This document shows, in pieces, positions 1 to 8,726 of a stretch of DNA of 64,000 bases. The notes below the pieces were generated by a model. That model made no database searches. It was not told where the DNA came from and was given only the letters and a program-made list of their open reading frames with translations. The stretch is from Burkholderia mayonis (GTDB taxonomy: Bacteria > Pseudomonadota > Gammaproteobacteria > Burkholderiales > Burkholderiaceae), in assembly GCF_001523745.2 (NCBI RefSeq), contig NZ_CP013386.1, positions 2,604,001 through 2,668,000 of the forward strand. The letters run 5' to 3'. How positions within the stretch are numbered: the first letter of the stretch is position 1; every line of letters starts with the position of its first letter. Position numbers and translations under genes: made by a program.

Positions 1-415
1 TCATCCTCTCCGGCAAGGCCTCCCGTTCCCGCCATCGACGCGAACCGCCCCTGCGGATCGTGGGGGAAGCGGGTACGCCGCAGGCACCATCGCTTTCTTT
101 GGTCTCATGGGAACTTGTTGTTCAAATTTTCGATGTCGCGAAAATCTCATGAGCACCGTTGCTTTGCGTTGATTCATGTCAATCAAATACCTCTTTAAAT
201 TGATAATCGATCGGATGCGCAATCGCAAATTTCATGTTTTTGAATTTGGCCGCCCATGCACAAAGCGCAACATTTCGCGACGCCTCACACGACGTCGCGA
301 TTTTTTTCTTATGCACCAATGCATTCCGCGCGGCGATCCCGCGCGAGTCGTCGTCGCAGCAGCGCGTGGAGCGCGCCGCCCGCGGCCGCGCGAGCGGCCA
401 GATGAAGGCCGTGCG
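1..415. other. no gene recognised at left edge
   Basis: No reading frame here gives a recognisable protein. Short open frames exist on both strands but are Arg-rich and look like chance frames in GC-rich DNA. The AT-richer patch at about 170-310 may carry promoter or terminator sequence for a gene beyond the edge, but I cannot point to a clear motif. Confidence 0.4.
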
Positions 416-1591
416 TCAAATCCGCACGGTGCGGCGCGCGCCGCCGCGCTCAATCGCAATCTCGAGCGAGCCTGCCGGCGCGGAGCTCAATCGATCGCGC
501 ACGTCGTCGATGGCCGACGGGTCGACATGCTTGCCGTCGATCTCGACGAGCACGTCGCCGTTTTCGAGACCGTAGCGGCCGAGGTCGTCCGACCGGTTGT
601 GGAACAGCTGCACGCGGCCGTCGACATAGCGGATCGCGATCGTGCGCAGCGGCTGCGGATCGTCCTGCGTGAAGCGGCTCGCGTCGTAGCAGAACTCCAT
701 CGTGCTCGGCACGAACATGTAGCGATCGAGCCGCGCGAGGAAGTTCATCCCGAGCATGTCGCCGCCGCCTTCGGCGACGCGCAGGCCGCCGACCAGCTTG
801 CCGTCGAACGACAGCCCCTTCGCGAAGTAATCGAGCGACTGCCCGACGCCGTTCGCCGACAGGCTCGGCACCGTGTCGCCGAGCGGCTTCGCGGCCTTGC
901 GGCTCGCGAGGAACGCGAGCGTCGGCGCGGACACGATCGAATGGCGCGCGCCGGTATCGAAACGGAACATCGTCCATTGATCGCCGAAGTCGACGCTCAC
1001 GGCGGGCGACTGGCCGAAGCTGTCCTGATGCGGGACGCAATGCTGGAAGCGCTGCCCGGCGGGCGGATGACGCCAGACCGTCAGTGTGCCGCTGCGATTG
1101 TCGGCGATCCGGCTCAACTGGCGAAAGATCTCGATGCCGACGACGCCGTCGATCTGCGCGCCGAACGCCTGCGACAGCAACGACAGATCGAGGCCGAGCC
1201 ACGGATAGAAGCTCGGCACCTCGAAGCTGCCGAGCGCGAGCGGCAACGGCTGCCACAAGCGCACGCGCTCCTGCGGGAGCACGCCGTCTGTCGTCGTGGG
1301 GCCTTTCGCGAGCATCGCCCGATATGCAATCGGAATCTGCTCGTCGGTCGACGGCTGCGTGATCGACTGCGCGAGCTGGTTGTCGATCACTGTGTGACTC
1401 GCGCCCGTGTCGACGAGAGAGCGATAGGTCTTGCCCGCGATCGCAACGGGCACGACGAATCCGCTCTTCGGCCTGAACGATACGGTTCGCCGCAAACGCG
1501 CAAGCATCGGCACGCGCGCATCCATTGCAGTGCGCACACCCGAGCGGCGCACTGCGAGGCCAGCCACGCGCCTTCGCTCGAGCGCGCGCAT
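416..1591 (-). CDS. retropepsin-like aspartyl protease with C-terminal PDZ domain
   Basis: Predicted 391-residue protein with two aspartyl-protease signatures: DTGASHTVID with Asp at about residue 61, and DTGARHSIV with Asp at about residue 210. Two D-T-G motifs in one chain suggest a pepsin-like bilobal arrangement built from two retropepsin-like halves, rather than a homodimer. The last 80-90 residues read like a PDZ domain (GLENGDVLVEIDGKHV), common in bacterial proteases that recognise peptide termini. I chose the ATG at 1591 because AGGGA lies upstream and longer starts would run into the divergent gene at 1764. No clear signal peptide is visible, so location is open. The family assignment rests on motifs; the substrate is unknown. 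Confidence 0.7.
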   Translation of the reverse strand: MRALERRRVAGLAVRRSGVRTAMDARVPMLARLRRTVSFRPKSGFVVPVAIAGKTYRSLVDTGASHTVIDNQLAQSITQPSTDEQIPIAYRAMLAKGPTTTDGVLPQERVRLWQPLPLALGSFEVPSFYPWLGLDLSLLSQAFGAQIDGVVGIEIFRQLSRIADNRSGTLTVWRHPPAGQRFQHCVPHQDSFGQSPAVSVDFGDQWTMFRFDTGARHSIVSAPTLAFLASRKAAKPLGDTVPSLSANGVGQSLDYFAKGLSFDGKLVGGLRVAEGGGDMLGMNFLARLDRYMFVPSTMEFCYDASRFTQDDPQPLRTIAIRYVDGRVQLFHNRSDDLGRYGLENGDVLVEIDGKHVDPSAIDDVRDRLSSAPAGSLEIAIERGGARRTVRI

Positions 1592-1763
1592 CCGCAAATT
1601 CCCTTTCGCGAAATCGATAGCAGAACAAAGTCGAAGCTGGCCATTGACCCGTTTTACGCGCGCCGACGATGATGGCTGCGGATTCGCGGCACGGCCGCGC
1701 GGCCGTGCATCACGCCGCGGCACGCCGCACCGCGCGCAAACGCCGCATCGACACACGAGCCAC

Positions 1764-2789
1764 ATGACCTCTCACGACACGCCCCGCTCCACCTCTCCCC
1801 AATCCGTTCATGACGGCACGCGCCGCCTGCTGCTGAAGGCGGCGGGCGCGGCCGCGCTTGCCGCACCATTGTCGGGCGGCCTCGCCGCACTGTCGGCCAG
1901 CGGCGCCGCGCACGCACAACGCAGCGAGAAGACGCTGCGGATTGGCTATCAGAAATACGGCAACTTCGTCGTGCTGAAAGCGCGCGGCACGCTCGAGAAG
2001 CGGCTCGCCGATCAACATGTTGCAATCCAATGGATTGAGTTTCCCGGCGGCCCCCAACTGCTAGAAGGCCTCAACGCCGGCGCGATCGACGTCGGCACCG
2101 TCGGCGAGACGCCGCCTGTCTTCGCGCTCGCCGCCGGCGTCGACTTCGTCTATGTCGGCAGCGAGCCGCCCGCGCCGCAGGGCGAGGCGATCGTCGTGCC
2201 GCACGATTCGCCGGTTCGCGCCGTCGCGGATCTGCGCGGCAAGAAGATCGCGCTCAACAAGGGCTCGAACGTCCACTACCTGCTCGTCAAGGCGCTGCAG
2301 CGCGCGAAGATCGATTACCGCGACATCACGCCCGTGTATCTCGCGCCCGCCGATGCGCGCGCGGCGTTCGCGCAGCGCGGCGTCGACGCTTGGGTAATTT
2401 GGGATCCTTATCTCGCCGCAGTCGAGCGGCAAATGAACGCGCGCGCAATCGCGAACGGCGAAGGGCTCGTGAACAACACACAGTACTATCTCGCGAGCCG
2501 GCAGTTCGCCGAAGCCGAGCCGCAACGGATGCGCGTGCTCCTCGACGAGGTCGGCGCGGTCGACCACTGGGCGCGCGAAAACGCCGCCGCGGTTGCCGCG
2601 CAGCTATCGCCGCTCGTCGGTCTCGACACCGCGACGCTCGAACTCGCGTTGAAGCGGGCGAGCTACGGCGTGCAGCCAATCGACCATGCGACGCTCGCGT
2701 ATCAACAGCAGATCGCCGATACGTTCGCAAGCCTCAAGCTGATTCCGCGCAAGATCGACGTCGCCGCCGCACGATGGCAAGCGGCGTAG
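1764..2789 (+). CDS. ABC transporter substrate-binding protein, aliphatic sulfonate type (SsuA-like)
   Basis: 341-residue periplasmic binding protein. The N-terminus has a twin-arginine-like leader (TRRLLLKAAG followed by an Ala/Leu-rich stretch ending near AHA), so export may use the Tat route. The mature part opens with LRIGYQKYGNFVVLKARG, and the segment GAIDVGTVGETPPVFALAAG is typical of SsuA/TauA-type sulfonate and nitrate binding proteins. ATG 1764 is chosen because it starts directly before the leader and avoids overlap with the divergent protease gene. No permease or ATPase gene is adjacent, so it is either an orphan or its partners lie elsewhere. Sulfonate is the likely ligand by family, but taurine or a related compound is possible. 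Confidence 0.8.
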   Translation: MTSHDTPRSTSPQSVHDGTRRLLLKAAGAAALAAPLSGGLAALSASGAAHAQRSEKTLRIGYQKYGNFVVLKARGTLEKRLADQHVAIQWIEFPGGPQLLEGLNAGAIDVGTVGETPPVFALAAGVDFVYVGSEPPAPQGEAIVVPHDSPVRAVADLRGKKIALNKGSNVHYLLVKALQRAKIDYRDITPVYLAPADARAAFAQRGVDAWVIWDPYLAAVERQMNARAIANGEGLVNNTQYYLASRQFAEAEPQRMRVLLDEVGAVDHWARENAAAVAAQLSPLVGLDTATLELALKRASYGVQPIDHATLAYQQQIADTFASLKLIPRKIDVAAARWQAA

Positions 2790-3175
2790 GCGCTCGCGAA
2801 TCTTCGCGAATCCTTACGAATCGCAACGCAATCACGTCGAGCGAAGCGCCGACGCGTTTTGCCACGCAGCGTCAGACAATGCGTCGGCATGCCGCCGCGG
2901 GGGCGACGGCATGCCCCGATGCGATTTTTCTCCGCATCGGGCCATCGCTGGCCACATCAAGATCATCCGGGCGAAAAGGCCAGAGCGCATCGCTCGATGC
3001 ATCGATAGGCCCGACGCAGGTGTGTAGCCGCGCGATGCGCGCGAGCCGACACACGCGACAAGCCGGCCGTTCGCGGCCGATTGATTGCGCGTCGATCGCC
3101 GATTGCCGATTGCCGATTGCCGAGCAATCGCGAAGACGTGTTCGAGACGATGCGTCACCCGATGCACGGCGCGAC
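2790..3175. other. intergenic region with a short tandem repeat
   Basis: No convincing gene. The only structure I see is a run of tandem heptamers at 3098-3121. The region separates the plus-strand binding-protein gene from the convergent minus-strand DUF4096 gene. Confidence 0.4.
3098..3121. repeat. tandem heptamer repeat GCCGATT
   Basis: Three perfect head-to-tail copies of GCCGATT (3098-3104, 3105-3111, 3112-3118) followed by a partial copy. Short tandem arrays of this kind vary in copy number between Burkholderia strains and are used as VNTR markers. It lies outside any gene I can support. Confidence 0.75.
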
Positions 3176-3655
3176 TCACCCGCATGGCTTTCCGTCAGCC
3201 GCGCCGGCTTCGCCGCGCTCCGGCATGCGGCCGTCCCTGCCCTCATCGGCCGCACCGGCGGCGGCGACGACAGGCCTGCACCATGATTCAGGGCTGCTCC
3301 AGAACGCGTTGAACTGGAACCGGCGACGCGTTCGCGCGGGAGCCTTCGCGTCGACCGCTCCGCTCCGCTCGCGCAGCTCGACCTGTCGCCCGCCGGCCTT
3401 CAGGCGCTCGACGATCGCGGCGAGCGTGCCGTCCGCGGACCATTCGTCGAAGCGGCGGCGGCAAGTCGGCAACGACGGATAGCGGCGCGGCAACGCGCCC
3501 CAACATTCGCCCGTCGTCAGCACCCACAGCACGGCGTTCGCGACCGCACGCGCCTGCGCGCGCGGCCGGCCGCAGCGCGTATTCCGCACCGGCTGCGTCG
3601 CCAGCAGCCCCTCGATACGCGCCCATTCGTCATCGCTCAACTCTTCGAATTGCAT
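3176..3655 (-). CDS. DUF4096 / IS5 orfA-like solo protein
   Basis: 159-residue protein. Residues 1-90 match the helix-turn-helix N-terminal domain of IS5-family transposases (LSDDEWARIEGLL, then a WVLTTGECWGALPRRY segment). No DDE catalytic part follows in any frame, and the C-terminal 60 residues are low-complexity Ala/Gly/Arg. No inverted repeats are visible at its borders. ATG 3655 is taken because homology begins exactly there. It may be a transposase remnant or a domesticated DNA-binding protein; the sequence alone cannot decide. Confidence 0.6.
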   Translation of the reverse strand: MQFEELSDDEWARIEGLLATQPVRNTRCGRPRAQARAVANAVLWVLTTGECWGALPRRYPSLPTCRRRFDEWSADGTLAAIVERLKAGGRQVELRERSGAVDAKAPARTRRRFQFNAFWSSPESWCRPVVAAAGAADEGRDGRMPERGEAGAADGKPCG

Positions 3656-4213
3656 CGTCAGCCCTCTTCGAGAAATCGGCGGAAACACGCACGCACACGA
3701 CGTGCGCAACGCCGATGAAACGCCTGTCAGCCACGGCAAACGCAGAGCGTCTGCCGCGCGGGCCTCGTGCAATCGTTCGGAATGTGGGCAAGCGCACGCC
3801 GCGCCGCCGAAGGCGACGTCACGCGGACGCCGGATGGAATACCGACAGCGTGCGGATCAAAAGCCGCACGATACACGAACCCTCTTCCCCAGATAAATTC
3901 GTTGTTGTTCTAAGTAAATCTCAGGATCTCGATTCGACTCCATCGAGCGTGCATCGCGTCGCAGCGATGCGATTCGCCGCGACCGGCTGCGCCATTTGCA
4001 GCGGGACGCGGATGGGCAGACGCGTTCGTTCGGACGCTCCGGATTCGGTGCCCCGTTCGAGCGTCGTTCTCAAGCGGCGATTCGATTGGAGCGCAATATT
4101 ACACGCGGGCCGTGAGAAATCCAATGCTGTCAATATCGGCAGCGCTGCGGCGGCGCATCAATGGTATGCGTGAGACCACGCGCGAGCCTTGTTCCGACGG
4201 CCCGCGCGCCGCC
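3656..4213. other. 558-bp intergenic region, nothing recognised
   Basis: Contains an AT-richer patch around 3880-3930 but no recognisable gene. It lies between the 3' end of serA and the 5' end of the DUF4096 gene, so the promoter of the latter is presumably here. Confidence 0.4.
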
Positions 4214-5419
4214 TCATGCGCTGCGAAGCAGCCGGCTGCGCGTGAACGCGCGATCGCCGCGCAGCTTGTCGAGAAACGCGTCGGACGGCACCCGGTCGAG
4301 GTCGGTCACCACGTAGCCGATGTCGCCGCGCGTCTGCAGATGCTGTGCGACGATGTTCGCGCCGTCCTGCGCGAGCAGCGTGTTGAGCACCGCGAGCACG
4401 CCCGGCGTGTTGCCGTGCACGTTCAGGAGTCGCGCGGCCGACGTGCATTCGCCCGGACTCACTTGCGGAAAATTGACGGCGCCCGCGCTATCGCCTCGCG
4501 TCAGGAACGCGACGAGCTTCGACGACACTTCCGCACCGATGCTCTCCTGCGCTTCTTGCGTGCTGCCGCCGATGTGCGGCGTCAGGATCACGTTCGGCAG
4601 TCCTTGCAGAACGGATTCGAAGCGATCCACGTTGCTCTTCGGCTCGTGCGGAAACACGTCGATCGCGGCGCCGCCCAGACGCTTCTGCACGAGCGCATCG
4701 CGCAGCGCGTCGATGTCGACGACGGTGCCGCGCGACGCATTGATCAGGATTGCGTTGGATTTGAATTGCGTGAGCGCGTCCGCATCGATCATGTTGTGCG
4801 TCGATGCGTTCGCCGGCACGTGCAGCGTGACGACGTCCGCGAGCGCGATTGCGTCGCCAAGCGAGCGCGCGGGCTGCGCGGAGCCGAGCGACAGCTTCGC
4901 CTGCACGTCGTAATAGACGACCTTCATGCCGAGCGCCTCCGCGAGCACGCCGACCTGCGCGCCGATGTTGCCGTAGCCGACGATCGCGATCGTCTTGCCG
5001 CGCGCCTCGAACGATCCGCCCGCGCCCTTCGCCCACTCGCCCGCATGCGCGAGCACGCTCTTCTCCGGTACGCGCCGCAGCAGCAGGATCGCCTCCGCAA
5101 TCACGAGCTCCGCGACCGATCGCGTATTCGAAAACGGCGCATTGAACACCGGAATGCCGTGATGCGCGGCCGCCGACAAATCGACCTGCGACGTGCCGAT
5201 GCAGAAGCACCCGATCGCGAGCAGATGGCGGGCGGCGTCGATCTCGTCGCGCATCAGGTGCGTCGCCGAGCGAATGCCGATCAGTTGATGGTGCTGCAGC
5301 GCGTGCTTGAGTTCATCGCCGGCGAGCGCACCCTTGCGCCGCTCGATGTCGACGTGCGCATCGGCGAAATGCAGGGATGCGCTGTCGTGGATGTTTTCGA
5401 GGAGGAGAACGGAAGTCAT
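4214..5419 (-). CDS. serA: D-3-phosphoglycerate dehydrogenase
   Basis: 401 residues, close to E. coli SerA (410). It oxidises 3-phosphoglycerate to 3-phosphohydroxypyruvate with NAD, the first step of serine synthesis, in the cytosol. The N-terminal substrate domain contains IGCFCIGTSQVDL and NAPFSNTRSVAEL, almost identical to the E. coli enzyme. The Rossmann domain carries GYGNIG (NAD binding). The hydroxyacid-dehydrogenase signature LINASRGTVVDI and the catalytic LTPHIGGSTQEAQE histidine segment are intact. The last 70 residues form an ACT domain (HGNTPGVLAVLNTLLAQ) that in E. coli binds serine for feedback inhibition. ATG 5419 is the first start that fits the family. It is monocistronic, with wide gaps on both sides. 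Confidence 0.93.
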   Translation of the reverse strand: MTSVLLLENIHDSASLHFADAHVDIERRKGALAGDELKHALQHHQLIGIRSATHLMRDEIDAARHLLAIGCFCIGTSQVDLSAAAHHGIPVFNAPFSNTRSVAELVIAEAILLLRRVPEKSVLAHAGEWAKGAGGSFEARGKTIAIVGYGNIGAQVGVLAEALGMKVVYYDVQAKLSLGSAQPARSLGDAIALADVVTLHVPANASTHNMIDADALTQFKSNAILINASRGTVVDIDALRDALVQKRLGGAAIDVFPHEPKSNVDRFESVLQGLPNVILTPHIGGSTQEAQESIGAEVSSKLVAFLTRGDSAGAVNFPQVSPGECTSAARLLNVHGNTPGVLAVLNTLLAQDGANIVAQHLQTRGDIGYVVTDLDRVPSDAFLDKLRGDRAFTRSRLLRSA

Positions 5420-5818
5420 GTCACCCAGCGTGATGGTCGAACCATGGAGGAAGTCGGGAATTTCGGCGCGGCGCCCGCTGCTCGCACACGAGCTACGTCT
5501 GCCGCTCGCACCGAGCGCGCCGTGCGCAATGCAATTCGCGTCGCCGTTCGAAAATCGTAAGCCTTGCGGGAATACAACACAAGGTTGCCGACATCTCCTA
5601 CTGTGTGTGGGGAATTGCCGCTTGATATGGCTGAAGGAATGCGGACGATGTGTCGTGAAAACGCATCGATGCGAACACAAACATCCCTGCTCTCGATAGG
5701 TGTACTCGGAATGCGCATTGCGCGCACTTCACGCCTGCATCGTACCCCGTCGCGCTCGACCGACCCGCAACGCATGTCGGATACGACGCTTCGCGGATCG
5801 CAAGACCGCGTGCGACGC
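5420..5818. other. 399-bp intergenic region upstream of serA
   Basis: No gene supported. Must hold the serA promoter, reading to the left, and the end of the AraC-type regulator transcript. I do not see a hairpin with a clear T run or an unambiguous promoter. Confidence 0.35.
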
Positions 5819-6856
5819 TCAGCGCCTGCTGCTCGGCGACGCACCGGTCCAACGCCTGAATGCCCGGCTGAAATTCGCGCGATCGGTGTAGCCGACACGC
5901 ACCGCGATCTCCTCGACCGTCAGTTGCGTGCCCTCGAGCAGGCGCAGCGCGTCGCGCAGCCGGATCTCATCGAGCAGCGCCGAATACGTCGTGCCGTAGT
6001 CGCTCAGCTTGCGCTTGAGCGTGCGCTCGGACAGATGCAGCTCGCGCGCGAGCGCGTCGAGCGACGGATAGCCGTCGCTGCCGCGGATCAGCAGATTTCG
6101 CACGCGCTCGACGATGCTCTCCGCGTAGCCGAGCCGCGCGAGCTCTGCTTCGCACTGCTGGACGATCATCTGCGCGGTCTGCGCGTTCGCGGTCTTGATC
6201 GGCTCGTCGAGAAGCGCCGCTTCGCAGCGGATCTGGTTCGCGGGCGCATCGAAATGACAGCGAGGAAGACGATCGCGATAGCGCGCGAAGTATGGCGGCT
6301 CGGGCCACTCGAAGCACAGCTCGGCGTTCGCCTTCATCGTCCTGTCATGCGACGGCGTGAGCAGCGAGTTGAACAGGATCGCCGTCTCGACCATGAAATT
6401 CTCGACCGCGAACTGGCGCAGCCTGCCGAGCGGAAACGCTTCGAGGATGTCGATCTGCACCGTGTGCTCGAGTTCCGTGAGCCGTATCGAAAAGAACGGC
6501 ACGCGCGTCGGCAGATAACGGATGCCGAGCTGGATCGCCTCGCCGAGCGTCGCGCAGCTCATCAGCCCGAAGCCGATCATCCCCGATTTCGTCAGGCTGC
6601 TGCGCAGCCCGATCTCGATCGCGATCGACGGATCGTTCGTTTTCCCGAGCAAATTGAATACGATCGCCGCCTGCTGCAGCGGCGTGATGCGCGCGTCCGG
6701 CTCCTCGAGCTTCGCGCGCGTGACGCCCGTGTTCGCGAGAATGTCCGCGTCGGCGATGCCGCGCTCCTCCGCGAGCATCAGCATGAAAAGCGCATAGGCG
6801 GACGAGACGGTCGCCTTGTTCAATTGCCTCGTAGGATCCGGAACGGACGTGGCCAT
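5819..6856 (-). CDS. AraC-family transcriptional regulator
   Basis: 345 residues. The N-terminal 200 residues resemble the 'arabinose-binding' type domain of OruR/ArgR-like AraC regulators. The C-terminal 100 residues form the double helix-turn-helix (LARELHLSERTLKRKL; then VEEIAVRVGYTDRANFSRAFRRWTGASP, the classic AraC signature). ATG 6856 follows a purine-rich leader and begins the homologous part. It is divergently transcribed from the fatty-acid desaturase gene across a 186-bp gap, which suggests it may control that gene; this is inference from layout. The ligand is unknown. Confidence 0.85.
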   Translation of the reverse strand: MATSVPDPTRQLNKATVSSAYALFMLMLAEERGIADADILANTGVTRAKLEEPDARITPLQQAAIVFNLLGKTNDPSIAIEIGLRSSLTKSGMIGFGLMSCATLGEAIQLGIRYLPTRVPFFSIRLTELEHTVQIDILEAFPLGRLRQFAVENFMVETAILFNSLLTPSHDRTMKANAELCFEWPEPPYFARYRDRLPRCHFDAPANQIRCEAALLDEPIKTANAQTAQMIVQQCEAELARLGYAESIVERVRNLLIRGSDGYPSLDALARELHLSERTLKRKLSDYGTTYSALLDEIRLRDALRLLEGTQLTVEEIAVRVGYTDRANFSRAFRRWTGASPSSRR

Positions 6857-7042
6857 GTATCGACTCCGAGCGGTAACCGGCCGATTATAGCGACTGATGG
6901 CCCGATATGACTCGTCGCAGCGCTGCAAATTGGCCTCAAATGACTCGACCTTTGGCACGACCGGCCCTCGCGGCGGAGGCGCGGACGGTTCTAAGATGGC
7001 GTCATCGGCATACCGCCGATTTCAGGGATACGGATTCGAACA

Positions 7043-8122
7043 ATGAGTAAGTCCAAGACTTTGCGCTTCAAGAACGACGCGGAAAAGGTCACGTACGTCC
7101 GCAACGAGGTCAATGCGGCGAGCGACGCGCTGCGCGCGAAATATCCGCTGCTCGACAATCAGAATCTGGTCGGCGCGACAGCGATGGCGCTTTGCGTCGC
7201 GACGATGCTTGCGGCGGCGTATCTGTACGCAAAGGGCATGATCGCGTGGTACGTCGCGCTGCCTGTCGCGACGCTCGCGACGTCGCTGATCCACGAACTC
7301 GAGCACGACCTGATCCACTTGATGTACTTCAAGAAGACGCCGTGGGCCTATCATCTGATGATGACGCTCTGCTGGCTCACCCGGCCCGGCACGATCAATC
7401 CGTGGACGCGCCGTCGGATGCATCTGCACCATCACAAGGTGTCGGGCAGTGAATCGGACCTCGAGGAATACGGGATCACCAACGGCGAGCGCTGGGGCGT
7501 GAAGCGCGTGCTGATGCTCGCGGACGGCATGCTCGCCGTCGCGCTGCGGCCGCTCGGCATGCGCCGAAAAGTGTTGCAGTACGTCGCGGCGCAGCCCGCG
7601 CAAGCGCGCGGCGATCGCGTGCGGCTGCGCATCGAGCAATTGATGTCGTACATGCCGATCGGCCACGCCTACTACGTGCTGTGGCATGCATTCATCGCGT
7701 ATCACGCCGGACTCTTCGCACTGCATGCGCTCGGCCATCAGCCGGACGTGCCGGCGCTCGTCCAGCAGGCGATGCACGCCGTCGACTTTCTCGCGGTGAC
7801 CTGGCTCGGGCCGAACTTCGTGCGCAGCTTCTGCATCAACTTCATCAGCTCGAACATGCACTACTACGGCGACATCGATTCGCGCAACGTCATCCAGCAG
7901 ACGCAAGTTCTGAATCCGTGGTGGCTGCTTCCGGTGCAGCTGTTCTGCTTCAACTTCGGCAGCACGCACGCGATTCACCACTTCGTCGTGCGCGATCCGT
8001 TCTACATTCGCCAACTGACCGCGAAGCGCGCGCATGCGGCGCTGCGCGCGGTCGGCGTGCGCTTCAACGACATCGGCACCTTCCGTCGCGCGAACCGTTG
8101 GAACGAGCCGCGCGTCGCGTGA
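7043..8122 (+). CDS. membrane fatty-acid desaturase
   Basis: 359 residues with the three histidine boxes of the di-iron membrane desaturase family: HELEHDLIH (residues 84-92), HLHHH (127-131) and HAIHH near residue 305. Hydrophobic segments flank the first box (about 45-80) and lie between the second and third boxes, as in integral membrane desaturases. The enzyme would introduce a double bond, or hydroxylate, an acyl chain in the inner membrane with O2 and an electron donor. The product has not been deduced. ATG 7043 is the first codon of the conserved N-terminus. A strong hairpin terminator follows at 8181, so it is probably a single-gene transcript. Confidence 0.85.
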   Translation: MSKSKTLRFKNDAEKVTYVRNEVNAASDALRAKYPLLDNQNLVGATAMALCVATMLAAAYLYAKGMIAWYVALPVATLATSLIHELEHDLIHLMYFKKTPWAYHLMMTLCWLTRPGTINPWTRRRMHLHHHKVSGSESDLEEYGITNGERWGVKRVLMLADGMLAVALRPLGMRRKVLQYVAAQPAQARGDRVRLRIEQLMSYMPIGHAYYVLWHAFIAYHAGLFALHALGHQPDVPALVQQAMHAVDFLAVTWLGPNFVRSFCINFISSNMHYYGDIDSRNVIQQTQVLNPWWLLPVQLFCFNFGSTHAIHHFVVRDPFYIRQLTAKRAHAALRAVGVRFNDIGTFRRANRWNEPRVA

Positions 8123-8180
8123 TGCGCGCGCGACGGCGCGGCCTTCAATCGCGCCGTCGCCGGCGCTCACTGCGCGTTCA

Positions 8181-8227
8181 TAAAAAAAACGCCGCCGGAC
8201 GGTTTGTCCGACGGCGCTTCTTTATTT
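8181..8227. terminator. bidirectional rho-independent terminator
   Basis: An 11-bp stem (CGCCGCCGGAC / GTCCGACGGCG, one mismatch) is preceded by an A run and followed by a T-rich tail. It can stop the desaturase transcript on the plus strand and the M24 remnant transcript on the minus strand. Confidence 0.85.
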
Positions 8228-8261
8228 CCGGCGCATATCCGGACGCGCAGCACGCTACTCG

Positions 8262-8640
8262 CTACAGCAACGCACAATGCGTCACATTCGTGCCGTGCTC
8301 GATCCACAATTGTTCGTAGTCGAGAAGATACGCACGCTCGTCGTCGATGAGCAGATCGAGAGCGATCAGATCCCAGTCGTAACCGACCGTCACGAGGTTC
8401 TCGAGCGCCATCTTGCCCGGTTCCTGCTCGCTCGGATGGATGACGACGATGTTCTCGATACGCACGTCCCCCTTGCCCGGCACGTAGATGCCCGGCTCGA
8501 CCGAAATCACCGCGTTCGGCAAGAGACCGTACTGCGAACCCAAGCCGAATCGCACGCCGCCTTCGTGCACGTGAATGCCGATGCCATGCCCCGTGGCCGC
8601 ATGAATGTGCAGCATGAACGCATTGCCGGCCTATGCACGC
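8262..8640 (-). pseudogene. M24 metallopeptidase (aminopeptidase P-like) C-terminal remnant
   Basis: Codes for only the last 125 residues or so of an M24 'pita-bread' peptidase. The metal-binding His segment TGHGIGIHVHEGG and the two Glu segments (ISVEPGIYVPG, VRIENIVVI) are present. The N-terminal domain and the first two Asp ligands are missing. The frame is closed by a TAG at about 8638, and an IS element begins 87 bp further on. An intact M24 gene lies at 10352-11566, so this is the broken member of a tandem pair or the relic of a separate gene. It is unlikely to be active. Confidence 0.8.
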
Positions 8641-8726
8641 AGCTCAAGCTCGACTGTGTGGCCCGCGACCGGGGCTCGCTCGCGCAGCACGCTGCAACGC
8701 GCGATGCGAGCTTGGCCGACTCCCTA

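Noticed and set aside
1..228. 75-codon open frame on the minus strand at the left edge
   Set aside because: Arg-rich, no family resemblance, no ribosome binding site; typical of chance frames in GC-rich DNA.
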